Below, one piece after another: positions 19,801 through 27,222 of a DNA stretch of 64,000 nt. This stretch comes from Candidatus Gallitreponema excrementavium. Lineage in GTDB: Bacteria > Spirochaetota > Spirochaetia > Treponematales > Treponemataceae. Position numbers and translations under genes: made by a program. The stretch lies in NCBI GenBank assembly GCA_017694795.1, contig JADIMM010000079.1, forward strand, positions 23,654-87,653. The letters are read 5' to 3'. The notes under the pieces were generated by a model. It searched no databases, had not been told where the DNA came from, and saw nothing but the letters and a program-made list of their open reading frames with translations. Numbering within the stretch: the first letter of the stretch is position 1; every line of letters begins with the position of its first letter.

Positions 19801-20614
19801 GTTCTTCTTCGATTACATGTCCCTGTCCGTCCTCTACGATATCCCCGGGTGCCACTTCTTCGGGAGAAACTTGGGAAGCAGTCCTTTCCATCTCATCTCC
19901 GAATCCGGAAAGCAGGTCTTCCGGTATACCAAAGTCATCAGAATCATCATTAGCCCCGGAAACCGGATCCGAAGAATTTTCAATCCCGGATGCTAAATCC
20001 CCCCCGGACTGAAGGGAGTCAGAGGAACCAGGGTTTTCAATGGAAGAGCCTTCGTCCGTACCGCTAAAGTCATCTGCATTTACACCGGAAAAACCGTCAT
20101 CCACACCGGTGTCATTCCCTGCCACAGGAGAGTCCTCCTGTTCAGCCGGAATGGGACCCTCAACATTTTCAGAAGGGGAGTCACCGGAAACAGAGGCGGG
20201 ACCGGCATCTGCCGTATCAGGCTCAAGTGGAAGGTTATCCAACAATTTGGCAAAATTATCCAGGTCAAAATCCGAAGAATCATCCGATGAAACCTGGTCC
20301 TCCTGTTGACTCATGGAGGAAACATCGTCCAAACCTCCAAGGCCCGAAAAATCCTGAAGTTCGTCATCTGCGTTGTTTATATCAGCATTTACTTCTGCGG
20401 TTTTCCCTGTATCAGGCTGGACGGAGCCGGAATCATCTTTAAGCCCCAAAAGGGAAGCTATATCTTCGGGAACTCCCCTGGAATCCCGGGCTTCCTGGTC
20501 TTCGGGGAGGGGAATATCTTCAAAAGGCTCATTCTTCTCAGCCCGGATATTTTTTTCATCGGCTAAACTGCGTAACTCATCTCTGAACAATTCTAAATCA
20601 TTTTTTGAAGGCAT
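16856..20614 (-). CDS. Large acidic single-pass membrane protein with C-terminal TPR domain (1252 aa)
   Basis: Residues 1 to ~585 are low-complexity and strongly acidic, rich in Ser, Asp, Glu, Gly and Pro, with repeated short motifs such as FDIPDFDD, FEIPDFPAG and FESLDFDDI. A conserved-looking segment (VKFSISEKDFEKFINNLNLY, then PLNLRVAIEDLILNAVVPEA) follows, then one transmembrane helix at about 685-707 (VACLSLIGIILLGCVFFLG). Residues ~715-1250 are TPR-like helical repeats (YNYGKYFIYNGNYSSAIPSL, MGCINYSFENYEEALNNFSR, YAMGNAFFLRGDYGAAQGYY). Charge around the helix suggests a cytoplasmic disordered part and a periplasmic TPR part. ATG at 20614 follows a GGGAAG Shine-Dalgarno; 35 in-frame upstream codons look unlike coding. 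The layout recalls spirochaete membrane TPR proteins of the periplasmic flagellar collar (FlcA-like), but I could not confirm that. The role is unassigned. Confidence 0.8.
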   Translation of the reverse strand: MPSKNDLELFRDELRSLADEKNIRAEKNEPFEDIPLPEDQEARDSRGVPEDIASLLGLKDDSGSVQPDTGKTAEVNADINNADDELQDFSGLGGLDDVSSMSQQEDQVSSDDSSDFDLDNFAKLLDNLPLEPDTADAGPASVSGDSPSENVEGPIPAEQEDSPVAGNDTGVDDGFSGVNADDFSGTDEGSSIENPGSSDSLQSGGDLASGIENSSDPVSGANDDSDDFGIPEDLLSGFGDEMERTASQVSPEEVAPGDIVEDGQGHVIEEEPDFSVPEFGDDDLMSGGSDAEDVSEVSPGENSDFESFDIPDFDDSFNAFSSNEDSGKTEGRASSPDVSGSTESSVLKTEDGIPDNSGTGENPDAGQVLSDTVNDMKDETGGSLGAVNEDLDSPTVFASEEDASSPGSGSQDAGAGDDGSGFESLDFDDIMDTGSLQEPAESPGDISSSASLPDLDSMDLGSDFSADDFEIPDFPAGDENSNAGNFSGGTSGAGPAPSEEVNLSVPEEPLDDFKDFNPPEGDSPGDTSFSIDSPDSFSLENDGIQDNFNLQGFSDGQESFGEDFSFGGIPGLSDIPGHPAQNLVYGSKNSVKFSISEKDFEKFINNLNLYPLNLRVAIEDLILNAVVPEAQIQEVVNLVVNHAPAKQVANTTGKILDRSIDVPKFFEKRSGFDREDEKSSLGYVFRYKILPVACLSLIGIILLGCVFFLGREFLYNPLKARSLYTKGYECLEDNRFTLSQNYFNEGARYRESKNWYYKYARGYREKKQYQLASSMYERMIYRYPKDKNPPLEYAFMECYELLNYEKAEEIVKRKVLDVFVNDKDGKLLLGDIYMEWGGLDPSKYDLAGSVYQELIDTEGRKDLYLGRLLRYNIRTDQLAEVLPLKDYFMQKKAVLDSDTLVELSGYMLEKRYAPPGGDDDYLRPMITDVRSLLEKSVAQAGDVPESHYNYGKYFIYNGNYSSAIPSLKEAVRLFDEAQKMNPGRIIRNIDACRLLGESYAAGAEYIPAGEIYAKGITMYQDSLESRTINPDITGGLLYADIGDMDYFLSGNYNQALESYTNAVENLNDTDSVRYKMGCINYSFENYEEALNNFSRAYGENPDDKNLMYAMGNAFFLRGDYGAAQGYYTRLMEKLETLRVQYGIVIPQVRVDHSEFVKMYMETANNLGVTLYYLAGIGGDSEKNIRGIASLTESLRAYDALTRNPDTMIRLSGSNLAEMNLKYMNFPDSGYKPGIYGDIALTLEGEEPLAAAE

Positions 20615-20885
20615 TGTTTTCTTCCCGGGGATTTTTATATCTGCTCTACAGCATCCGGCAACATGACAATTTTTTCTTTGCCGGGACAACCGTTTCATAA
20701 ACCGACGGCCTATATACAAAATCGGATAAATAAAAACCTACTTTAATAGTAACATACTAAAAAGTTTTGGAATACCTGTTTTTTTGTTTTTATGCCCCGG
20801 ATTACCACTAATATTCCAGGGGAAAACTTTCATAACAAGGATATAAAGATTTTAAAAACTGATACCGATAAGAAAGGGAGTGTCT

Positions 20886-21641
20886 ATGAAATACTTTAGA
20901 TTTATATTTTTTCCCGTACTTGTATTCCTGTTTGCAGGCAATGTATACGGGGTTACGGCCACAGACCAAAGCGGTCACAGTGAGTATCTCTCGGCAAAAA
21001 TTATTGAACAGCTTTCCAATGTGTCCGTACCTTTTGTAAAAGACGGCAGGATGGTATTTACGGCTGAAGGAAAATACCGCTATGCAGGCATTGCATTTTC
21101 CCACGAAGGATACAGGAAAATCCATACTTTTGAGAGAATAATTCATAAAGACCAGAACGGGAATGTTATAGTTGACAAGAACGGCAGGGAAGAAAATTTC
21201 CTGTTCTTTGTTACCCAGGTTCCGGAAAACACAAACTCTGTAGAATACAGGCTGGTTATTGACGGACTCTGGACTACAGACCCAATGAATCCCGAAAGCA
21301 CAACAGACATGGAAACAGGACTAAAGGTTTCCACACTAAAGGTTCCCTATATTGATTCCAGGGAAAAGGTTGGAACCGAAAACAACCGGGTAAATTTCGT
21401 TTATCAGGGGGAAGAAGGCAGAAGCATAAGCCTGAGCGGAACATTCAATAACTGGGATCCGTTTATGTACACATTAAAGGAAACAAGACCAGGGTTCTAT
21501 GAATTCTCGCTCCCCTTACCCCCCGGTACCTATTACTATACTTACATGGACGGCGGGATACGGTTGGAGGACAAAACAAACCCGGATAAAGTGTACACAA
21601 AAGACGGAAGAATAGCCTCCGTTATCGTAGTGCAGAACTGA
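20886..21641 (+). CDS. Exported protein with glycogen-binding (E-set/CBM48-like) domain (251 aa)
   Basis: A signal peptide (MKYFRFIFFPVLVFLFAGNVYG) predicts export. The C-terminal ~85 residues are a CBM48/AMPK-beta-type domain: VNFVYQGEEGRSISLSGTFN, NWDPF, GFYEFSLPLPPGTYYYTYM and TNPDK. The middle segment (residues ~65-155) ends EYRLVIDGLWTTDPMNPES and looks like a second, diverged copy of the same fold. No catalytic glycosidase domain is present. It may bind a glucan or act as a structural module; many spirochaete proteins of this type are uncharacterised. ATG at 20886 follows GGGAG. It is divergent from the large acidic TPR gene; the 271-bp gap between them holds no strong promoter that I could define. 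Confidence 0.75.
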   Translation: MKYFRFIFFPVLVFLFAGNVYGVTATDQSGHSEYLSAKIIEQLSNVSVPFVKDGRMVFTAEGKYRYAGIAFSHEGYRKIHTFERIIHKDQNGNVIVDKNGREENFLFFVTQVPENTNSVEYRLVIDGLWTTDPMNPESTTDMETGLKVSTLKVPYIDSREKVGTENNRVNFVYQGEEGRSISLSGTFNNWDPFMYTLKETRPGFYEFSLPLPPGTYYYTYMDGGIRLEDKTNPDKVYTKDGRIASVIVVQN

Positions 21642-21654
21642 TTTTTTATATAAT

Positions 21655-22185
21655 TTACTCCCCAGTAGGCTTTTCGTTTTTTTCGGTATCCAGGTATGTT
21701 ATATTCCAGGAATTAAGGGCTTCGATATAATCGCCGACGGCCGAGGGATTAGTTACAAAAACAGATTTACGGCTCCCGTCGTTAAGGAAAAAAGTCAAGG
21801 TCCCCACTCCATCCGAAGAGAACTCGTAAATCCGGTTCTTTTCAATCATAATGCCTTCAATTATTATTCCGTTGTCATAAATCCCGCAGCTTTTCAGATA
21901 AATAAAGCTCTTAAAGGAAAAGATTGAAACAAATACTCCGAACAGCCCGAAAAAACCACTAAAAAAGAGGTTTCCGGCAGCCCAGAATGTTCTTGCACAC
22001 AGAAACAAAGCTAAAATCCATGCCAATAAAAAGAGTTTCTTTGAAGAACAATTACAAATTATATTTATGTTTCCCAATACAGAAATAGTCTTCCGGCTTT
22101 TAAAAAAAACATACAGACATCCGGCAACAGCTGCAATGGTACAGCAAAGCCCCAGCAATATGTTATAATCAATCTCCTTAAACAT
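21655..22185 (-). CDS. Small membrane protein of unknown function (176 aa)
   Basis: ATG at 22185 follows a GGAGGGATA Shine-Dalgarno. The first half holds four hydrophobic segments (ILLGLCCTIAAVAGCLYVFF, LFLLAWILALFLCA, FFSGFFGLFGVFVSIFSF and neighbours), and the second half is a soluble domain with GIYDNGIIIEGIMIEKNRIY and a two-strand segment. The soluble part resembles DUF5673-type or PH-like domains that follow paired helices in small bacterial membrane proteins; this is a weak resemblance. It converges on the E-set gene (13 nt apart) and is divergent from efp. Confidence 0.7.
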   Translation of the reverse strand: MFKEIDYNILLGLCCTIAAVAGCLYVFFKSRKTISVLGNINIICNCSSKKLFLLAWILALFLCARTFWAAGNLFFSGFFGLFGVFVSIFSFKSFIYLKSCGIYDNGIIIEGIMIEKNRIYEFSSDGVGTLTFFLNDGSRKSVFVTNPSAVGDYIEALNSWNITYLDTEKNEKPTGE

Positions 22186-22395
22186 TATCCCTCCAAAAAC
22201 AGCCTCCCCCGGTACAAGAGGAGACAAACCAAGTGCAAAAACCTGCCGGCTGAACCAGTGTTGTCCACCGTACCTTACAAGCTTTAAACAGAATTAACCA
22301 TGAATTCTGTTAACAACATTAGCTGTTCAACCTCTTTTCAAACTATCACAAAACTGTTATCATTTCCACATAAATTTTCACAGAGAGGAATAATA

Positions 22396-22959
22396 ATGAT
22401 TAGAGGCGGTGATATTGCGAAAGGGACCGTTCTACTTATAAAAGGAACACCCTACCTGGTTGTGGAGAGAGAATTTGTAAACCCGGGGAAGGGATCTGCT
22501 TTTGCCCGTTGCAAAATGAAAAACCTAAGGGACGGTTCTGTTCTTACCCAGACGATCAAAACCCAGGATAATGTTGAAGATGCAACAGTTTCTTCCCACA
22601 GGTGCCAGTACCAGTACGATGACGGTGATAATTTTATCTTCATGGATAATGAGACTTTTGACCAGATTGCAGTCCCCAAAGAAGGCAACGAATCAAAAGC
22701 ACATTACCTTAAAGACGACATCGAATACGAAATCATAGTCTGGGAAGGAGAACCTATTGATGTCAGGATTCCCCAAAAAATGATTTTTGAAGTTGCCGAA
22801 AGCGAAAATTATATAAAAGGCGACACTGTTTCCGGGGCAACCAAACCCATTGTAACAGAAACCGGACTTACAGTAAGGGTACCCCTCTTTATAAAACAGG
22901 GCGAAAAAATCCTGGTGAACACAGAAAGTAACGACTATGTAGAAAGGGTGAACAGCTAG
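22396..22959 (+). CDS. efp: Translation elongation factor P
   Basis: The 187-aa protein has the three EF-P beta domains. The loop that carries the modified residue reads NPGKGSAF, with Lys32 at the tip, so a lysine-type modification (EpmA-like) is possible; no modifying enzyme is in the window. C-terminal motifs YIKGDTVSGATKPIVTETGL and VPLFIKQGEKILVNTESNDY are diagnostic. EF-P rescues ribosomes stalled at polyproline. ATG at 22396 follows AGAGAGG; the 32 in-frame codons upstream do not look coding. A terminator follows. Confidence 0.97.
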   Translation: MIRGGDIAKGTVLLIKGTPYLVVEREFVNPGKGSAFARCKMKNLRDGSVLTQTIKTQDNVEDATVSSHRCQYQYDDGDNFIFMDNETFDQIAVPKEGNESKAHYLKDDIEYEIIVWEGEPIDVRIPQKMIFEVAESENYIKGDTVSGATKPIVTETGLTVRVPLFIKQGEKILVNTESNDYVERVNS

Positions 22960-22986
22960 GACCCGCAGAACCTTATCTAGAATCAC

Positions 22987-23021
22987 AAAAGTGTACCTCT
23001 TTAAAGGGGTACACTTTTTTT
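22987..23021 (+). terminator. Intrinsic terminator after efp
   Basis: An 11-bp stem (AAAAGTGTACC with GGTACACTTTT) is followed by a T7 run, 27 nt after the efp stop. Its 3' end overlaps the stop codon of the convergent gene at 23020; in the reverse direction the U-tract is shorter (TTTTGTG), so it may act weakly both ways. Confidence 0.85.
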
Positions 23022-23619
23022 ATACCCCTTTCCCATAACTGCCCAGCAGCAGTGAAAGGGCAGCCTGAAACTCCATATCCGACAATTCGCCTTCTGTCCT
23101 GGATTTAATCAGAGCCTTAATTTCCGGCGGAAATACATTCCAGTACTTTCTTTCCCAGCCAGGTGCAGCTTCAAAATCCTCATCTTTCAAGGCTGAACAA
23201 TCTCCCCAGCCCCGTTCAACAAACTGCAGAACCATGGTTTCCATCATTTCCACAGGTATCTTCTTTTTGCGGCCACGTTTGCCGCCTTTAGGAGGAAACC
23301 AGTTATCCAAAAGAACTTCCATATCTTCCGGTGAAATCTCGGGAGCTTCTTTCTTTATAAGCCCCTCGGCGTATTCCCTTAAGGAAGCCTTCATTCCTTC
23401 GATACTTTTTTCCAGGGACTCCTGGATAGACTTATTCATGTCCTTTGCGAGTTTTTCGGGATCCAAGGTCGAAAGCCCCTGAAAAGCCCCGAGATTTTTC
23501 TTCCTGCGTTTAACAGCCGCTTCAACTGCATCAATCTGCCGGACATCACAACGGTTAAGGATAAAATCCAAAACACTGATAAACTCACTTTTAGCATCTG
23601 AATAAGAATTAGAATCCAT
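23020..23619 (-). CDS. Conserved hypothetical protein (199 aa), soluble, helical
   Basis: I do not recognise a family. The start is taken as ATG at 23619 (MDSNSYSDAKSEFISVLDFI), where a TATTTT box lies 6 nt upstream and no Shine-Dalgarno is seen. The protein is charged and mostly helical, with a likely amphipathic region (LAKDMNKSIQESLEKSIEGM), then a basic segment PPKGGKRGRKKKIPVEMMET and a Trp-rich part (RGWGD, GWERKYWNVFPPEIKALIKS). The basic segment could bind nucleic acid, which is speculation. It has no transmembrane helix or signal peptide. Confidence 0.65.
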   Translation of the reverse strand: MDSNSYSDAKSEFISVLDFILNRCDVRQIDAVEAAVKRRKKNLGAFQGLSTLDPEKLAKDMNKSIQESLEKSIEGMKASLREYAEGLIKKEAPEISPEDMEVLLDNWFPPKGGKRGRKKKIPVEMMETMVLQFVERGWGDCSALKDEDFEAAPGWERKYWNVFPPEIKALIKSRTEGELSDMEFQAALSLLLGSYGKGV

Positions 23620-23625
23620 ACAGAA

Positions 23626-23655
23626 AAAATACAACCATTTGCGTTGATTTGTAAA
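23626..23655 (-). promoter_or_regulatory. Predicted leaderless promoter for the 199-aa gene
   Basis: On the minus strand TTTACA (23655-23650), an 18-nt spacer and TATTTT (23631-23626) are followed by six bases and the ATG. Five of six -35 bases match consensus. Confidence 0.5.
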
Positions 23656-23796
23656 GTTAAAGATTAAAAACAACCGGAACCGGGATTACCCCCGGAAAAA
23701 GATCCGGGGAAAAACACCGGAATTCAAACAGTATAATTAAATCCGGATATTTAGATACGAAACCGGGTCAATCTGGTACCAGGTAAAAATTTTGTG

Positions 23797-23825
23797 TTGC
23801 GAAAAAAATGAGATAGGAGTACATT
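23797..23825 (+). promoter_or_regulatory. Promoter for pta-TPR
   Basis: TTGCGA and TACATT are separated by 17 nt; transcription would start near 23831, about 29 nt before the pta ATG. Confidence 0.5.
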
Positions 23826-23859
23826 AGAGTTGACGAAAGAGAATTTTTTGGAGGATTTT

Positions 23860-24867
23860 ATGGGATTTTCAGAAGAAATGATAAAAAAAGCTATTGAACT
23901 TGGAAATAATCTTGTTCTCCCAGAGGGTACTGAAGAAAGAACTATTAAAGCGGCAAGGATTATAAAGGACAAAAAAATCGCAAAAGAGGTTTTTCTTTTG
24001 GGAAACGAATCCGGCATAAGGGATTCTGCAGAAAAAGCCGGGGTTGATTTGCAGGGGCTGACCCTTATCAACCCTGAGACGTCCGATATGGCAGGGGATT
24101 TTGCCGGAACTTACTATGAGTTGAGGAAGCACAAGGGTATGACTCCGGAACAGGCAAAAGAAGACATGAAAAATGTCCTGCGCTTTGGAGCCATGATGGT
24201 AAAAAAAGGCCGGGCTGACTCAATGGTTGCCGGAGCCCTTTCTGCCACAGCTGATGTACTCAGGGCAGGACTTACCATAATCGGAACGGCACCGGGAATG
24301 AAAACCGCTTCTTCCTGCTTTGTAATGGAGCTGAAAGACAAAAGCTATGGTTCCAACGGAATGATGATTTTCTCGGACTGTGCAGTCATCCCTACCCCGA
24401 CAACGGAGCAACTGGCAGACATTGCTGTTTCGGCAGCCCAGTCATGCAGGAATTTTCTTGGAGCAGAGCCTGTTATTGCCCTTTTATCCTACTCTACCAA
24501 AGGCTCCGGCGGTAATAAGGACGAAAACATTCTCCGTGTACGGAACGCCCTTGAACTTATAAAAGCAAAAGAACCCGGGCTTTTGGTTGACGGTGAAATG
24601 CAGTTGGACGCAGCCTTGGTTCCTTCTGTTACGGACAAGAAAGCACCGGGAAGTCCGGTTAAGGGAAAAGTAAATACAATAGTTTTCCCGGATTTAGGTG
24701 CCGGAAACATAGGATATAAGCTGGTACAGCGTCTTGCAGGAGCTGAAGCCTACGGCCCGTTCTTACAGGGCTTTGCCGGCCCCATCAGCGATTTATCCAG
24801 AGGCTGCTCCGTAGAAGACATTGTAACAACAGCTGCGGTAACCCTGGTACAGGCAGGTGGTAAATAG
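23860..24867 (+). CDS. pta: Phosphate acetyltransferase
   Basis: This 335-aa enzyme converts acetyl-CoA and phosphate to acetyl phosphate and CoA, the first step of fermentative acetate production with acetate kinase (not in this window). Family motifs are present: VLPEGTEERTIKAARIIKDK, the signature VAGALSATADVLRAGLTIIG and NTIVFPDLGAGNIGYKLVQR, ending in GPISDLSRGCSVEDIVTTAA. It is the short catalytic form without the N-terminal DRTGG/AAA region. ATG at 23860 follows GGAGGATTTT. Its stop overlaps the next gene's GTG (TAGTG), so the two are coupled. Confidence 0.97.
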   Translation: MGFSEEMIKKAIELGNNLVLPEGTEERTIKAARIIKDKKIAKEVFLLGNESGIRDSAEKAGVDLQGLTLINPETSDMAGDFAGTYYELRKHKGMTPEQAKEDMKNVLRFGAMMVKKGRADSMVAGALSATADVLRAGLTIIGTAPGMKTASSCFVMELKDKSYGSNGMMIFSDCAVIPTPTTEQLADIAVSAAQSCRNFLGAEPVIALLSYSTKGSGGNKDENILRVRNALELIKAKEPGLLVDGEMQLDAALVPSVTDKKAPGSPVKGKVNTIVFPDLGAGNIGYKLVQRLAGAEAYGPFLQGFAGPISDLSRGCSVEDIVTTAAVTLVQAGGK

Positions 24868-26816
24868 TGACAGAGAGTAACTTCCAGAGTTTATTTCAAA
24901 AAGCCATTTGTGCAGGCAAAAACAGAAAGTACCGGCAGGCAGGGGAAATTCTGGAAGGACTTTTGTTTGAAAGTATCGAACAGAATGGGGAAGATAACTT
25001 TGTCATGGATCTTCATCCTGAGATACTAATCTTTCTCGGGAGAGCATTTCATTCCCTCAAGGATTTTAACAAGGCAATCCAGTATTTCCGGCTTTATCTG
25101 GAAAAACACTCCGGGGATTCTTCCGGTTGGTTTTTCCTCGCCAGGACACTTTTTTCCTGCCACCTTTACAAGGATGCCTTTCATTCGGTGAGGCGTAGCC
25201 TGGCACTTAATTCTGCCTCCCCTGATTCTTACAGCCTGCTGGGGGCAATTTGCCTGAAAATCGGAAAACCCAACCTTGCAAGAAAGGCTTTCCTGCAGGG
25301 ACTTGAACTTGCCCCCCAGAATATGAAACTCCACCAGGGATACAACAATACCCTTTTTATCTGCGGTGTAAGACAGCTTAAAAACGATGATTTTCCAAAC
25401 GCCGTGGAAACCTTTAACTACCTTATAAACAACAACTTTGACGGAGTACTTCCCAGGCTGTATCTTGCCCATGCTTACAGGGGGGTAGGAAATTACCAGC
25501 AGGCCCTAATTCAGTACGAACAGGCCTGTTGTTATTCACCTAACGACCCTCATTTGCCCTGGTATATTGTTTCAATTCTTCTTGAAAGCGGCAAAAGAAC
25601 AGAAGCATTCAGAATTCTGCAGAAATTCAACCTCCCTGAAGATTTTATTCTGGGAACAGAGGAAACCCTGTCACAGGAATCAATAGATTCCGTTATCATA
25701 AAAAAGCATTTAAATGACAGGGAATACGAAAAGGCTGTACAGGCAGCCGGACTGGCATTAAGAAAATACGGCCCTCACCCTGTGTTCCACTGTTTAATGG
25801 GAGAAGCCCTTTACGGTAAGGGAGCCTATGAGACTGCAATGAACCATTTTAACCGTGCAACTGAACTGGATAAAAACAGTGTATGTGCAAAATACGGGAT
25901 TATGATGATTCTTTGTAAACAAAAAAAATGGAACAACCTTGAAAAAGAGCTTAAAAGGGCAAGAAAAATAGGATGTGAAGAATCGACCGTTTTATACTAC
26001 GACTGTCTCTGCAAGGTTAATAAGGAACACGACCCCCAGAAATTACTGGAGCATATTCAGAATTTTGTCCGGAACTATGGTGCAGATTCCAACATAATGG
26101 TTGCCCTGGCAAGGCTTTATTTTGAGGTGGGGCTGCCTGACCTGGCACTGGGATGGTATGAAAAAGTAATTACAGACAATCCGGACAACGAGGAAGCCTA
26201 TCTCGGAAAAATTGCATCTTTGGAACTTCTTGATGACATTGAAAGCCTTGTAAAAACCTACGGCATTTATCTTGAAAAGTGGCCCACAAACAACCCGATA
26301 AGATCTGAATTTATTGATTTACTTATCAAGCTTGAAATATGGGATAAGGCTGCCGACAACACAGAGTATTTTGTCTCACAACCCGGCGGAAAAAAATTCC
26401 TCAGGCAAATGGCTTTTTTCAGGAGGAAGGCAAAACAATACCGGGAAGCCGTTATTGCCTACAAGACAATTCTAAGGGAAAACCCCAGAGACCAGATTGC
26501 CCTTTCCAATCTTATTTTCTGCCTGGACAGGATGGGGAAACCCAAAGAAGGGGAAGTTATTCTTGGGGCAGCATTAAAAATTATGACACCTACTGCGGAT
26601 TTATTAATGATTCATGCCCTGACCCTTGTACATTGCGGAGAAATTGAACGGGCCCTGGATGTCTACAGGCTTGCCACGGACAAATTTCCTGATGATTACC
26701 GCACATGGGAAAATGCAGGAAAAGTTTATGAGCAACAGGGCATAAAAGAAGTTGCTATGCAGTACTATCAGGTTGCAGAGGAAAGGAAATCAAAGGCCTT
26801 GCAAAAACAAAAGTAA
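24867..26816 (+). CDS. Tetratricopeptide-repeat protein (649 aa), cytoplasmic
   Basis: The start is GTG at 24867, overlapping the pta stop, with AGGTGG just upstream. The protein is a run of TPR units from end to end, for example EILIFLGRAFHSLKDFNKAI, YSLLGAICLKIGKPNLARKA, HCLMGEALYGKGAYETAMNH and WENAGKVYEQQGIKEVAMQY. No signal peptide or transmembrane segment is seen, so it should be cytoplasmic and act as a protein-binding scaffold. A TPR gene after pta is, as I recall, also found in Treponema pallidum (TP0094-TP0095), suggesting a conserved pair; its partner is unknown. A functional tie to acetate metabolism is not shown by the sequence. Confidence 0.85.
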   Translation: MTESNFQSLFQKAICAGKNRKYRQAGEILEGLLFESIEQNGEDNFVMDLHPEILIFLGRAFHSLKDFNKAIQYFRLYLEKHSGDSSGWFFLARTLFSCHLYKDAFHSVRRSLALNSASPDSYSLLGAICLKIGKPNLARKAFLQGLELAPQNMKLHQGYNNTLFICGVRQLKNDDFPNAVETFNYLINNNFDGVLPRLYLAHAYRGVGNYQQALIQYEQACCYSPNDPHLPWYIVSILLESGKRTEAFRILQKFNLPEDFILGTEETLSQESIDSVIIKKHLNDREYEKAVQAAGLALRKYGPHPVFHCLMGEALYGKGAYETAMNHFNRATELDKNSVCAKYGIMMILCKQKKWNNLEKELKRARKIGCEESTVLYYDCLCKVNKEHDPQKLLEHIQNFVRNYGADSNIMVALARLYFEVGLPDLALGWYEKVITDNPDNEEAYLGKIASLELLDDIESLVKTYGIYLEKWPTNNPIRSEFIDLLIKLEIWDKAADNTEYFVSQPGGKKFLRQMAFFRRKAKQYREAVIAYKTILRENPRDQIALSNLIFCLDRMGKPKEGEVILGAALKIMTPTADLLMIHALTLVHCGEIERALDVYRLATDKFPDDYRTWENAGKVYEQQGIKEVAMQYYQVAEERKSKALQKQK

Positions 26817-26823
26817 TTTGTCC

Positions 26824-26852
26824 TTGCAAAAAACATAGAATAGATATAGAAT
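26824..26852 (+). promoter_or_regulatory. Promoter for the hydrogenase-maturation genes
   Basis: TTGCAA and TAGAAT are 17 nt apart in the 139-bp gap before the TM1266-type regulator; transcription would start near 26859, leaving a ~97-nt leader. Confidence 0.5.
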
Positions 26853-26955
26853 TCACCCAACAGTATCTGAGGTTGAGGAGTAAAATCTGAGACCAGGGAT
26901 AACCCGCAATATAAGTTTTCCATCGTACTGTCATTTCCCATTTCCAGAGGTTTTT

Positions 26956-27207
26956 ATGGAACAGAAGTCAGTTGCGGTAATAGTGATTATAGTCAGAAAG
27001 CCTGACGAATCCGCAGAAAAGGTAAACAAGATTCTTTCAGAAAACGGAGATATTGTTATTGCCAGACTTGGAGTACCCTATCCAAAGCGGGAACTCTGCA
27101 TAATAACCCTTGTTGTTGACGGAAGCAATGACAGGATTGGTGCCATAACAGGTAAAATCGGACAAATCCCTAATGTTACTGTAAAAACCACTTTTGCAAA
27201 ATTATAA
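26956..27207 (+). CDS. TM1266-type iron-only hydrogenase system putative regulator (83 aa)
   Basis: The small protein is one ACT-like beta-alpha-beta-beta-alpha-beta domain (SVAVIVIIVRKPDESAEKVN, then YPKRELCIITLVVDGSNDRI, then GKIGQIPNVTVKTTFAKL), related to the C-terminal domain of NikR. The family is regularly encoded beside hydE, hydF and hydG and is called a putative regulator; it has no DNA-binding domain of its own, so it may sense a ligand or assist maturation. It lies 15 nt before hydG and is preceded by an AGAGG Shine-Dalgarno. Confidence 0.88.
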   Translation: MEQKSVAVIVIIVRKPDESAEKVNKILSENGDIVIARLGVPYPKRELCIITLVVDGSNDRIGAITGKIGQIPNVTVKTTFAKL

Positions 27208-27222
27208 CAGGAAGGGAAACAA

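Noticed and set aside
19023..20566. Several Ser/Pro-rich ORFs on the plus strand (up to 154 aa)
   Set aside because: They are antisense shadows of the acidic low-complexity region of the large TPR protein, where GAN/TCN codons leave the opposite frames open.
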